Positions 10,993 to 23,868 of a stretch of DNA of 64,000 nt are shown here, piece after piece (positions within the stretch are counted from its first letter, which is position 1; each line of letters begins with the position of its first letter). The DNA is from Impatiens glandulifera (taxonomy: Eukaryota > Streptophyta > Magnoliopsida > Ericales > Balsaminaceae). The translations under genes were made by a program, and so were the position numbers. The stretch is taken from contig NW_025919528.1 of assembly GCF_907164915.1 (NCBI RefSeq), forward strand, positions 39,022 through 103,021, written 5' to 3'. The notes beneath the pieces are model-generated. The model was not told where the DNA came from and made no database searches. It saw only the letters and a program-made list of their open reading frames with translations.

Positions 10993-11364
10993 GGGACTAC
11001 TATCAGTCTTAAAATTTTTAATGTATCCGGTCATCTCGGTCATTTTGTTGTACGACCGGATGACCACTCTATTTAATATTTTCGATTAATCCAAGTCATC
11101 TACTCATTCAAACGATTCCGGTTTAAAATCAAAATTTCCGCTAAGGCACAACTTCCGGTTTTACATGAAAACTTCGGCTTAAACAAAATTCGGCTAACTT
11201 CAAAAATCAACCGCCGATAGTTTACCGCCCCTAGTTTACCGCTCAAATTTACCACCCTGATTTACCACCAACAGTTACCGCAGTAACTTTTGGAGTGAAA
11301 TCTTGGCGCCTAAACCCAGAACGACGTGACGGTTCGGTTTCTTAACCGCCAAGTAACTGCTTCC
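10993..11364. other. Non-coding region upstream of copy E
   Basis: No gene seen. It contains several CCGG-type motifs and, at about 11216-11285, five short imperfect repeats built on TTTACCGCC / TTTACCACC spaced about 14-16 bases, followed by the copy E promoter. Confidence 0.5.
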
Positions 11365-11373
11365 TATATAAAA
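11365..11373 (+). promoter_or_regulatory. TATA box of copy E
   Basis: TATATAAAA about 110 bases before the copy E ATG, then a leader containing CTCTCTCTCTAAATATTTCC as in copies A and C. Confidence 0.55.
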
Positions 11374-11479
11374 CAAGAAGTTGAATCATTCATCATCTCA
11401 CGCTCTCTCTCTAAATATTTCCAAAGCATCCTTGCATCTTATCTCTCAAAGTTTTCTTAAATCTCTGTTTCAATCCACC

Positions 11480-14300
11480 ATGGGACGTGATAACGCACTA
11501 TTCACTTACATTTTGCAGATCGACTTAAAGATATCGAAGACAATGGAACCAACGACTACAAAACTTTGATCGGATCTCTGAAAGACTCTAGTTTGAAGAC
11601 ATTCCTGAATGGTCCATTTGTTCTTCATCAGGATGAAGTCCTGGAGTTCTTCAGCTAGGCAAGTGTGAAGAAGAGGGTCATCACTGCCACCGTATGCGGC
11701 ACAACCTTCGAAATCAATGAGGAATTATTTTGTAATGCTCTTGGACTGCCTAATGAGGGAAGGGATTTCCAGACCAGTTTGTCTAAAGCCGACTCTACGG
11801 TGGCTCGGCTGGCGATTTCAAATGATTCGGCTAACTTGGTGGATCACACTAGCAAGAAAAGTAACTAAAGTCGGAGTTCCGGTTCCTGATGGATATAATC
11901 TCCAAATCCCTACAAGGAAAAGGAGGAAATTTTGACAACATGACCCGGATGAAACTTGAAATGATGATTGGAATAGTCCTAGGAGACAAAATCGACTAGG
12001 CCGGTGTGCTCTTCGAGCAACTATGTGAAGTGGTTGCAGGGACAAAAGATCGGGGTCAAGCCTACGCCATGCCGATTAGGAAAATTCTTAGACCGTTACA
12101 GATCCCAATCGGTGAAGGTACACCCCTATAAAACTCCAAAATTATGAATGCTGAGAATGTCAGGACCCGGACTGAAAACCACCCAAGGAGAAAGCTCCAA
12201 GGGCCAAGGCTTCTAAAGAGGCCAAACCGAAGATCTCGAAAGACAAAGGCCCTACAGAAGATGAGCTTAAAAAGAAGGAAACCGGAGTCAAATGCAAGTC
12301 AAAACTCAAGAGAGCGGCTAAGAAAAGAAAGCTTGTTGAGAAGAAAACGGCAGGCGGATCTCATGATTCTGAAAGAACATCGTCCCCGACCCATCAGGTA
12401 CGTTCATTAAAGAAAACTAAATTAATGTGGTGATTCCAATTCCGGTTCTATCCACCTCACCAGTAAAAGAGAAGGACGCAGCCGAAACCGTCCCCTCTCC
12501 AAAGCATGCTGAATCATTTACAAGTCGGGCCGCTAAATCTACGGAATGGGTCAGTACTCACACTCATAACTCTGAAATTAGGAAATCCCCTCCTAAAGAC
12601 ATTGCGAATACAATAGAATCAGTCCAGTTAAGGACTTCAGATGTGGTAGTAGACATAGCAAAAGAAGTCACTCGGGCAAACAATGACGAGGCGACAAGTA
12701 AAATTGTTGAGGAAGGCCAGGCTGTTAAAAATGATCGGATAGATGATCCGACCAACGAAACGGTCAACAATGAAGAAGAAATACCAACTTTTTGTCCTCC
12801 GTCTCAAGGGGACAATGATACAAAAAGAAGTACAACAAATTCGGGTGCTGAAAATCCCATTCCTAACACTAAACCGGAATCTTCAAAACCGGTTAATGAA
12901 GAAGAAGAAAATCCTCCGGTTCAGGGAGGTAACACCATTGAAAAGAGTTAAACAGGTCCGGCTGGGGACGATGCTCTTCAAACCAATCAAAATCTGGATC
13001 CTCTGGTTATGTCCAGATGTGATCTAGCCAAAAAGAACGCCAAAGTATGGGCCATGACCGAAGTATTGGAGGCCTCCAAAGACATGGCTCTTACCGTTGA
13101 GGAAACTAAGGCAAAGGATTCGTTGCACGAGATCATTGCCAAAATTGAAGCCGAGATATCTGAGATGGAGAAGAAAACCGAGCAAGAGACCAAGGAACGG
13201 TATGCATTTCCGGGACCTGACAATCATCATTTTCTGACTACAGAAATCGGTGAATCATCCAAACAACCTTGGTCTTAGCAAGAAGATGGTCGAATAGCTT
13301 CCCCCTCACCAAGTAAGTCCATCTCGCATCCTATTCATGAGAATGTTGTACCGATTAACAGGGAACAACCAAAAAGATCAATGTCGGTTCATACTCCTCA
13401 CACGGTTGGTCCGGTTACGGATAACATACAAGCCCTCATCGATGATGCGGTTGAAAGATCAATGGCAAAATTGCAAGCGACCCTTGAGGCAAGAGACTCT
13501 GTGTCAGACAACAAGATACTGAAAGTTGAGAACAAGATCGAGAAGGTTGACAACACCACCTCCCAGATGCTGCACATGATGCAACTATTAACCGTTCAAA
13601 TTGTGGAGATAGGAGAGGTAAAAGCCATGACAACCGAGGCCTAGATCCGATCCGATGCCGAAGAGACCAAGAAATTCCAAGCCGATAAGATCAATAGGGA
13701 AAAGCGATTGAAAGAATTTGAGACAAATGACCACCGGCTAGCATCGAAAATCGTAGAGGAAGAAGCGGCCAAGGAAAGCGAAGCCGAGAGGTCTAACACC
13801 GGCGCGACTAAAAAATGTTTTCTACCAGAGTCACAACAAGGGGTCAAGCTAATAAGAGGAAGAAAACTCAGATAACCAAGCTCTTGACCCAAATCACCGA
13901 TGAAAATATTCAAACGACAACAAACCCGGTCGACAATCAACCCCAGCAAACATCCGAGATGGAAGAAGAGGATGAAGTTCCTCTCCAGTCCAGAAAACGC
14001 AAGGCTAGAACAAAACAATCCTCATCTATTCAACAAGGCAAGAGGCCATCTCAGGAGTCCCAGGGGGACTATATACAAAACTTCATCAACAACTCCCCAT
14101 CAAGCAACATTGCACCTCGACCACCTAGATCAGAAGAAGGTTATTTCAACTTTAACCGTTTCCCCTCCCAAAGAATAAGTTTCATAGCTGGCTGGTGCTT
14201 GGACACGGATAAAAGGGAAAGAATGGCAAGCGGAGCAGGAGGCAAAGCTCAAAGCATCAGAACATGGGGGACATCCGAATCCTTGAACTTCAGCTCTACT
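11480..14300 (+). pseudogene. Copy E: decayed long gene of the repeated family, with NLS-like clusters
   Basis: The ATG at 11480 (MGRDNALFTYILQIDL) aligns with the copy A start. A frameshift by about 11525 leads to GSLKDSSLKTFLNGPFVLHQ, DEVLEFFS then a TAG, and CNALGLPNEGRDF, the same domain order as A and D. The segment near 11950-12060 (MKLEMMIGIVLGDKID, TAG, AGVLFEQLCEVV) matches C and D, with TAG replacing the Trp of the INWA motif. Next comes a basic region at about 12180-12410 containing KLKRAAKKRKLVEKK, a strong nuclear-localisation-like cluster. Then follow an acidic Ser/Thr/Pro-rich region (12427-12951), helical coiled-coil-like segments (13009-13650) and a second basic cluster SRKRKARTKQ (about 13990-14020). 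At least four frameshifts and several stops. Unlike A there is no RGG tail. Function unknown; it may be a Gag-like or nuclear accessory protein of an LTR element. Confidence 0.5.
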
Positions 14301-14504
14301 TATGTTATTTACCTTGCACTAAAAGATTTTTCTTATTTCGGTTATAACTCTATTTTCTATATATATATATATATATAATATTATCTCGGTTTATTAAGTT
14401 GGTTTTGATACTTTTCGGCTAAAAGTATCAAAATGGGAGAAATTGATAAACTTTTTCAAAACCCGGACAAGTAAACTTAAAAGATCCTCTGAAATATCTC
14501 TCGG

Positions 14505-14740
14505 CCAACACTTACAAGTTTTGAATATTTATTCTAAATAATCAAAACGGGGAAATTGTTAGAAAAATTAAGTAAGTTAATTTTTAAAACCGGCGAAAAC
14601 TTCATAAAACGACTTCAAACCGGCCAGCACTTACAAGTTTTGAATATTTATTCTAAATAATCAAAAAGAGAGAAATTGTTAGAAAAATTAAGTAAGTTAA
14701 TTTTAACCGGACAAAGAATTTAACCAGTCTCAAAATTCCT
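14505..14740 (+). repeat. 120-bp tandem duplication across the PPT-LTR junction
   Basis: The segment beginning CACTTACAAGTTTTGAATAT and running through ATCAAAA...GGGGAAATTGTTAG is repeated about 120 bp later as ATCAAAAAGAGAGAAATTGTTAG. Both copies place a purine-rich tract directly before TGTTAG, the expected polypurine tract and LTR start. This gives two candidate LTR starts, 14557 and 14677. Confidence 0.75.
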
Positions 14741-15836
14741 TTTGCAGGTACCGCACCGGACCGGTTGAGACACTCTGTGTCAAAGAAATCTGGACAATCA
14801 AGAAAATTGGTGTCACTCTCCTAACCGGATCGGCTCAAAAATTCCTTTTGCAAGTTAATGAAAAACGCATGAAGCATCCTTTCCGACCGGCTCAAAAATC
14901 GAAGATCTTAAGGCCAACGGGAAAGTATTCAAATTGATAAAATCTATGAAAGATGACGTAATGAATCTCTTGGAAATGAACATAAGAATGGTCTGTGATC
15001 CGAGTCAGAAGCATGCAACAAATGAAATGATGATTAATTATCCAAGATCACAAGCAATCTTCTAAAACATGCGGTCGGCTAATGCATGTCTGCCAGATGT
15101 CCAAAATGACAAGGCGTACACGACACCTGAACCTGACCGGTTGGGCTGACCAATCAATAGATGAGAGAAAAATATGACCGTTGTCATATTCTCTATATAA
15201 AGGGAGCCAAAAACAGTAGGCAGACATACAACGCGCGCATGAAAGAATCAACTGAGCTTTTCATATAATCAAGCCCTAAAAACATTCTGAGTTGATATAG
15301 CTATTTTGATTTCAAAGTGAAACTGTTGTAAAAGAAATCTGTGTATTTTACCTTGTGTAAAAGTATTACATCATTGTGTGAGTGGTGTAACCGACAAGCA
15401 ATAAATAAGACTTGATCGAAGTAAGAGTTTGTTTGTGGAATATTCCAGTTAGTGAATATCCTTCTTACTGTTTGAGAAGAAGGGGTGACGTAGAAGATTC
15501 AACTCCAAACATCCATAAAATTTTGTCTTGTGTTCTTTACTTTACATTCCGGCTTACTTACTCTAACCGAACCGAAACACTATTCACTCAAACCGAACCA
15601 GTTTTCTCTCCACCTTAACCGACTCCTTCTAATACCTTCCAAACCGAATTGTGTGAGTTACTTCAGATTGAAACGGACATTTCCGCACTTGAACTCGGTT
15701 CAAGAGTCTGATAATCTGTGTAGTGTTAAGAGCGGTTCTAGTCTTTAACCGGATTAGTTCCAGTATGTTGTGTGTTGTGTTGTTTTAAGCGGTCTCCTTT
15801 AGCCGGACCCCAGTCCCTTATCGGCGATCCCGATCT
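14677..15836 (+). repeat. LTR (3') following copy E, AACCGG-rich family
   Basis: It begins TGTTAG after a purine tract, has TATATAAAG at 15194-15202, and ends near CGATCTTAAG, where sister LTRs at 29644 and 31196 end CTAACA. A region shared with those LTRs reads AACATCCATAAAA...TCTTGT. AACCGG/CCGGTT and ACCGAACC motifs are scattered through it. The 3' end is damaged where it meets the duplicated block. Confidence 0.6.
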
Positions 15837-16582
15837 TAAGAAAATATTTGTGTTGATATTATTTAGGGCCTAATTTGTTGGGCTTAACGAGAATATCCAA
15901 CATTGCCCTTAAAGACGGGGTATTTGAATGGAAAAAAATATAAGGATCTTTAAAGTGAAGAAACCGTAAAAAAATGCGTACAACAGGCTATTTACTTAAT
16001 CCACAAAGATTAGTCACACTCTAGTGAAACGAAACCCACCGTTCTAAAAACAATTAATGGCAAAATACGTCATTTATAGCTAATAAATTGTTCTCAAATC
16101 TTTGGGAAATTGATCATTATTGTTCAATTAACAATCTCCTTTTTGTGAAATTGAATTTGGACATATAAATCAAAATTTTAATTTTTGAAGAATTAAAATA
16201 AAACTAAAATTGTCCAACTAAAGGATAAAGAAGAATTTTTAATCCTTCTTCAAAATGACATAGTTTTGGGGCATGCGAACTACATGTTGAAAGGGGGCCA
16301 AAACGATGTCGTTTGGGTCACTTATGATCTTCTTGAATGTTGATCGGTGGTGATTCGTGTACGATGGTCATCGTTAGCCGCTCTGTCCGCGATTGATAAT
16401 TTTTTGGCGTCGTTGACTTCTCTAGTGATTATCAACATTTGTCTACAACGTATGTCAACGGTTCTTTGACAACATTTTTATTTTTATTTTTTATTTAGAA
16501 ACCACATTTTGCACTTAAGTTTATATTTAAATTTAGGTCTATTTAAATAAAATAAAAAGTAGTAAATAAAACCAACAAATTA

Positions 16583-18910
16583 CACTAGTAAAAAAGTAAT
16601 CAATAGCATTGTTACCATCGTTCTTGGTCAAATAATAATGAATAATACAATATGTATTTATTAATAACCACGACCATCTTATAACTTTTTCCAAAACCTA
16701 AAATTTAAACTTAAATCAAATAAACATAAACATAAAAGTCTTCTTAAAATCTATGAGAGTTAAAGAGGGAGAGTACTCCAATATCCCATTGACGAACCTG
16801 CACAACCGAAAAGACAAATGAAAAATCCAGGTGAGTGACCTTGTACGAGTGAAAGTCGTCTTATTTACTCCTAATATTTCACAAAAGGAAGCGAGGAATC
16901 TATCTAAAAGACTTATGACGAGCTTGATTTGTTCCTAATTAAGAGGGAAAGTCTATTTAACTTATTCAGGGGATGTTCAATCCAAATGGAAGAAGATGTG
17001 TCTGAGTCTATAATGCTTTATTTCTTTATTGATCAGGTTTTATTTGGCTAGGTGTTTTAAGGGTACAACTGTCTATGAACTTGTCTATTATCATTATCGT
17101 TTTATCAAAATCGAATCATTTAATGAACTTATGTATAATATTTGACAACAAAACAACTTTTCACATACTAACTTCAACCTCTATACTTGATGAGATCCCT
17201 AACATTAGTAGAAGATAACGAGTTGTTTATTTAAGGTAACCAAATAATAAATATAATTACAACTCCTAAATATATCGAGTAAGCATTAAGAAGATCTCAC
17301 ATACCATATTAATAGCAATGCTGGTTAAATTCAATAAAGAAATAAGCATGGCTTATTGGTGTTAGGTATCAAGCCAAAAGTAAGTATCAATCCTATAACA
17401 CATTTTGTAAATTTGAAGTAGTTTTTAAGAGTGAGAGTGTAGTATAGAGCTTGCGAGTAACTTTGAATTATTGCTGATAGAATTTTAATTAAAGTGCTTC
17501 TTAAATAGTGGTTTGAATATTGAACTAACTAGCTCTGGTCATATTATATGTACTAGATAAGTATTTAAATTTCTATGTAGGTTTGGATTTCCAATATTTA
17601 TTCATCTTTATGTGGATCATGTCAATCCTATTATTTTATGTTAGAATATCATATTATATGTACTAAATTTGATATTTAAATTTCTCTTTAGATTATGGAT
17701 TTCCAATATTTATTCACCTTTATGATCAATCCTATTATTTAGTATTATAAGCCTTTAGGCTTTTTGATAATCATCTTTTCTATTTCTTAGTTGACAGACG
17801 TCAAATCTCCTCACGAGAGAGCTGATGTAATGATTAATCTGATAGATATTTATTGTTCTTCAATCTAGCTTTTGGTACTGGTATGTGTTATAATGTTTTG
17901 TCTAGTAATTTATTCACTATTTTTTTCCCATGATTTGTGGATCCAAACAATACAAGAAAGTGAATAATTTATAGTGATTGTATTTAGTCTGATTATGTTG
18001 TAAGACAAACACATTTGTGAGATGTTAATAGAATAATGTGACTTCCTTAGAAATGTTTAGTTCATTTGTTGTATTATCACTTAGTAGAGATCTCCAAAGA
18101 ATCTGAATTAGCGGTCTAATTCCTTCTACTTTCAGTAATTTGACAAATCTAAAAAACAGTAAGAAAATAATTTCATTTGCAAAGAAATTTTTTAGTTAAG
18201 ATTTTATTCATTTTAAAATAATACTATTTTTCAGGGAAAATGAATTTCACCCAACCTAGCATATCCTTCCAAGTGCTATAAATCATAATAAATCTGGAAA
18301 TATTGTGAGTTGATTATAATAAGATTATATTCTTTATGTGTTTTATTCAGTCGTTTAACTTATTTATTAAATATGTTGTAGTATGATGCTAAGAAATTGT
18401 AGAATTATTGGTCCAGTTTGTGTATAATATAGGATGCTGAGAAATTGCAGATTTGTTGGTATAGTTTGTGTATAATAGGATGCTGAGAAATTGTAGAAAT
18501 TCACTTGACTTCAGATAAAGACCTATGTGAAGATAAGATTTGTGTTTAGAAGAGAATTGAGCTTTAACTAGATAACTAGTCATAGATTTTATATAAACAA
18601 TATTTCTATATTAGAAAGAAATGTAATGTATAGTAATATTAAGGATATATTTTTTGTATTAAAAAAAATTGTTTTAAAATATAGAATTATACATGTAAAT
18701 TTGGCGACCATGATTAAATCATTTAGCCACCCTTTAGTGACGGTATTTTGTTCCCATAGCCAACACTTTAACGACGGTGTTTATTACTGTGGCCATATTT
18801 TAGCTACGGACCATATCAACACTTTCTACCATTGGCACTGATTTGCAGCGACGGTTAATTGACCTTTAGCGATTGTTTTACCGTCGTTGTTGCTATCTTT
18901 TTTACTAGTG
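16583..18910. mobile_element. Non-autonomous CACTA element, copy 1
   Basis: Terminal inverted repeats CACTAGTAAAAAAG and (at the right, reverse complement) CACTAGTAAAAAAGATAGC, flanked on both sides by the 3-bp target duplication TTA (16580-16582 and 18911-18913). Subterminal AGYGACGGT-type motifs recur near the right end (18735-18890). No transposase frame is visible. It sits at the same position as the element at 53715-56325, so the insertion is older than the block duplication. Confidence 0.85.
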
Positions 18911-19699
18911 TTATATAGTTTTGTTTTTCCAGGAAAAAAAGTATTGAACGTCAAGTTAAACGCGGCCTAAGCGCATCATGCCACCTAGACCCCAAACCAA
19001 TCTACGCATTCCAGAAATTGAGAGCTTTCATATCAAGAATATCAACTAAATCTAATTTTTAATTGTTTTTATAAGTTTTTTAATTCCTAGTCAGGTTTAT
19101 CCCATGAAAAGTCAGTACTATCATAAGTTAGAAAATCATGCATAGGATTTGATAGGAACTTTGAGTTTGAGAATATTTCTTTTTTAGTAATTCTGAAATT
19201 TTATTCATGATTTCTATGAATGATAATTCAAAACGTGAAGATTCATTGAGTTGATTGTTCTAAAAATATTTGGTAGGATTGTTTCAGTTTGAAACTCTGT
19301 TTGTTTATGTTTGTATGATGCTAAGGATATTAAAAAAAATACTTCAAGATCGTTAAAAAGAAAAATAGTTGACGAACTTTATTTATTCAGCTTTGCTTTG
19401 TCACATATAACTGTTCTAAACTATTGGTCGAGAGACCCTTGTCTTTTTATTAATACGAATGTGTAATCCTGTCTCATAAGAATTCGTAGTAGGTGAACAT
19501 TAATTTAATCGATATTTCATTTGGAATTCCGACGATTCGGGTGAATTTGATATTCAGGTCTTTCTAGTTTCATCAGAAAGTCTGTAAGGCAAACCAAAAT
19601 AAAAATGGATCATTGTTCTCTGTTCAAAGTATACTAAAATATTTAAGTATATAAATTAATAATAATAAAAATAATTAATTATATAAAGCTTCTATCACA

Positions 19700-21063
19700 T
19701 GGATGTATCACATGGATGAATAAAAGCACATCACACTTTGAGATTTTGGATAATGTGGATTTTGGATAATGTGGATAACTTCACGTGTAAGACTATGCTT
19801 TGAGTGTATGAGATATGTTTGGAATTGTAGGTATTTTTTAGATTTTATTCTTATGCACATGTCTTTTTCTAATTTTATTCATTAATTTATTTTTTCAACA
19901 TGACGCATGTCTTCAGAACAAAGTGATGCAAAATTATACACATGTTTATATTTGGATTATACCTTTAGACACATGTCCTAGGATTGGAGAAATAAATAAA
20001 GTGCAGAATAATATTCTTTTAAATGACCAAAAGTTTAAAATAGAGACGGTTATGTGATAAGAATATTAGACATAACGCGTGAGCCCTTTCTCACGTGTAA
20101 TCAAGCACCGAATTAAGAACAGAACCTCTAAAATACATTTGAACACACAAAATATTTTTTCTTTTCTAATTTCTCGAGTACTAAATTAGGTGACGACTCT
20201 AAAAAGTCAAAGCTAGTCAAAATCGATATTTTTAAATGCATTCTAATAACGATGATGGTGAGATATGGGGTGTGACTATCGAGTAACGAAAATCCCTTAT
20301 CGAGAATGGTCAATTTTTGGCGTTACAATTTAATATTATTGTTATTTATTAAATATTTATATATATTTTTTAGTATTATCAAATATATATTATTAATATT
20401 TACGTCTATATAAAATTTATTATAAAAAATCTTGTAGACAAACATTTTAAACTATATATTTTTAATTTTTAATATGTTAATTTTCCTAAAACATAAATTA
20501 TATCTATTTTATTAACTAATTATTTTGGTGTGCAGAAAAAAAAATGTCAAACAGGACCCTGATGCAACATGACACTCAAATATTTTCTTAATATTTTAAG
20601 TTTAAGACCAATGACAATAACATAGGCGCATGCTTTAGGTACAGATTGATACCTAAACTAAACACATGTTTATTAGATTCAGTTTTAAATGCATATTTTT
20701 GGATGAAATAAATAAATAAAGTGTAAAACAATATATTTTTAAATGACCAAAAGTTTAGAGTAGAGACTGTCATGTGAGCGTCGATACTTTTTCTCACATG
20801 TAACCAAGCACTGAACCAAATACATAATCTCTAAAACACGTTTGAACACGCAAAATATTTTTTTTCCTAATTTCTCAACTAGTAATTAGGTGACGACTCT
20901 AAAAATGTCAAAACTAGTCTAAATTGACAATTTTAAACATGCTCTAGTTGCGTCTAGCATTTCTTTCCTCGTCTCACTCATGATTCGAAAGGAATATAAG
21001 TTATGTGCATGACTATCAAGTTCAAAAATACATTTTCAAAAAGGTTCGATTTTTGGCGTTACA
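19700..21063 (+). repeat. Two Gypsy-type LTR 3' ends in tandem (block copy 1)
   Basis: Two related stretches end GGCGTTACA (20327 and 21063), each preceded by the same module: GAGAC(G/T)GT, then AAGCACYGAA, then TAGGTGACGACTCTAAAA. This is the U5-like end of plant Ty3/Gypsy (TAT/Ogre-like) LTRs. After the second, CTAGCGACTCTACTAGGGA (21070-21087) looks like a degenerate Gypsy PBS. The 5' limits of the LTRs are not clear. No coding domains follow. Confidence 0.45.
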
Positions 21064-21087
21064 ACTTTTCTAGCGACTCTACTAGGG

Positions 21088-22035
21088 ATTAATCGATGCT
21101 TAACTTGAATAATCTTCTGGTTATTTTTAAGAATATTATTTTTATAACTATAACAAAAGAAAATTCTAAAAAGTAAAAAATCCAAAATAATAAATAAAGG
21201 GGAAAATGGTACATCACCCAAATTCATCTGAATGCATTGGTTCTAATTTTGGGCACATCACTCAAATAGTACATGATGTTCGTGGTGCGACATCATATGT
21301 ACACCTATAGTATTATGTACAAAGATTAGTTAATGAGGAATGGAAACCTATTCCAAATTTGATGGATGTTCCGTAAGTTTAACTTAGGTCCTTGGATCGA
21401 TCTCCACTTCCATATTTTTGTGAGTTTGTATTTTAGATGTAGCAAAAGGAGGGGTAAAAATTCCTGATTGAGGGTATGCTCTTATTTTACATTGATGGCG
21501 TTGCTTGACATGTTAGGGAACTAACTTTCTCTTAAGATTTTACTTAGACACAAAAACCAGATCATTACTCCCAAGACTCATCGTTCGTCGTGCCCAAGCA
21601 ATATAATCCGCTTGTAATCTTTATGTGCCTACTATACTTATGTAAATACGTGTATGCATTATAGTTTAGATAAACGTTCATTGATACATTCTAAATTTAA
21701 TAAAAATAACATGTCTTGTGTTTGTCTATAGTGTTTTTCTTGTAGGTAGATCTACGTTCCACAGTGGCTCGGCCCAGTCCATACTTTGACTTTTCCGTAA
21801 ACCCATCTTCTGAATTCCAAGGATGGGATTCAGGGATGGGATTCAGGGAACAAGTATTTAAAAGGAAAAAACACCAAAGGACAACCTACTAAACCAAGAA
21901 AGGCGAGACCGATTTGGAAGTCTACAAAAATTAATAAAAAATTAAAAATATACTTAACTAAATATGTTAAGTTTTAAATTGATTGAAAAATATATTTGAG
22001 ACTTTTTTATTATTATAAAATAACTAAATAAAATA
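21088..22035 (+). other. Gypsy leader-like sequence, no clear gene
   Basis: This follows the PBS-like site. A short coding-like stretch at about 21760-21920 (ARPSPYFDFSVNPSS) is better preserved in block copy 2, where it is 60 codons. I recognise no domain. The rest is AT-rich non-coding DNA. Confidence 0.3.
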
Positions 22036-22260
22036 TTTAAAATAATATTTTTTTATTATCATATATATATTTCTTTATTTAATTATTTATATATATATTA
22101 AATTTAAATAATTTATTATTATAAGAAAAAAAATTAGGACATTGTATGAACACTTTTTTATAGCACATATTTTATATTTAATTATTTTTTAATATTTATT
22201 TAATTATCTATTATAATAATTTATTATTATAAAAAAAATTAAGAAATTGTATACAACAAT

Positions 22261-22305
<45 letters not shown>

Positions 22306-23152
22306 ATATTTATTCAAATATCTATTATATTAATTTATATACTTTTAAATAATTTATTAAATTCAATTTATATATTTTTATATAATTTATTATATTCAAT
22401 TTATTTATTTTTCTAATTTTAATAAATGTCAATTCTTACTAAATTTAGTTATTAAATAATCAAAATTATTATAAATATAAAATATAAAAAACTTAAATAA
22501 ATTAGTTAAATGATATTTTAAATAAGTATATAATAATAAAGAATATTATACCCAAGTAAGACTTTAATTTGATTGGGAATTTAATTCTAAATTAAATGTT
22601 TGATAAATTATTTTTCAAAATTATTTTTGTTCTCACTTAATGGATGTTGTCAATTTATATGATTGGTACACATGTATTATATTCTTATTTTTAGATATTT
22701 TTCAAACTTGATATACATTATAAATTTAAAAATATAAATAAACATTAAATTTGGATTTAATTTAATTTTATAAATTAAAAATAATTTAAAATTTTTAATA
22801 ATATTATTTTTATTTAAAATATTTATATATAAATAATATTTTGTTTATATTTTATCTATGCAAATGTACGAGATTAATTGCTGCTAGTTAAATTAATACA
22901 ATAAAATTAGTTAAAGCAAAATTTTGATTTTTACATTCAAATTAAGAAATTTTAATAGGTGTTATATTATACTAAATTGAAAATTCAAATTTACTAGTTC
23001 ATTCGGATCACAGCCATTAATAATTGGAATATGCCAATATATAGTAATTTGTTTAATGATATAATTTATTATTTAATATAACAATTACGTATTTATTTGA
23101 TAAATATTATTTAGGTAAAAATCTGAATAACTTATTAATATTTTTAACTTGG

Positions 23153-23206
<54 letters not shown>

Positions 23207-23868
23207 ATCAAACAAGATACTATCTTGAATTCTAACAAAATAAACGTACAAATTTAAAAATTATAGTCCTATGAGTTGGATTAAGATAATTAAAATTTTA
23301 TTTCAAACTTAAAATTTTACGATTATAAAGAAGCATAAATTTAAATAAAATTGTAAACTAAATAAATTATTATCATTTAAAATTTATAATTTTAAGATTT
23401 TATAAGTTTATAAATCATTTGAATTTTAAGTTTTTAAAATAGAAATAAAGTAAATTTATACCTATTCAAAAAATTATTCAAAAATTTTAAATAATGTAAT
23501 TAATTTTATAATTATGACTTCTTAGTATTATTAATTTGTTATTGTTTTAAAAATAAATTTATATTTAATTATATATATAATAATAATATATTAATATAAC
23601 AATTTTAAATAAACTTTAAATTTTATAAATTCATACTTATCCAACTATTTTAAATAAACTCGATTTTGCCTACATATTACGAATGATTCTTATTCTATTA
23701 TGGAGTTATTTAAAATTATTTTATTTAATAATGACCTCTTTAAATTAGAGAATTTTAATAAAAAAAATCAAACAAAACACAACATGACTCCTAACAAAAT
23801 AATTTGTATACTTACTTTCTCTGTATTAATTATATATATATATATATATATAATAAATTAATTTGCAT
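22036..23868. repeat. Very AT-rich 1.8-kb stretch, absent from block copy 2
   Basis: Composed almost entirely of A and T, with (TA)n microsatellites at about 22266-22302, 23154-23203 and 23830-23851. In block copy 2 the flanks are joined near 62365. Copy 1 has therefore gained, or copy 2 lost, this stretch. No gene seen. Confidence 0.7.
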
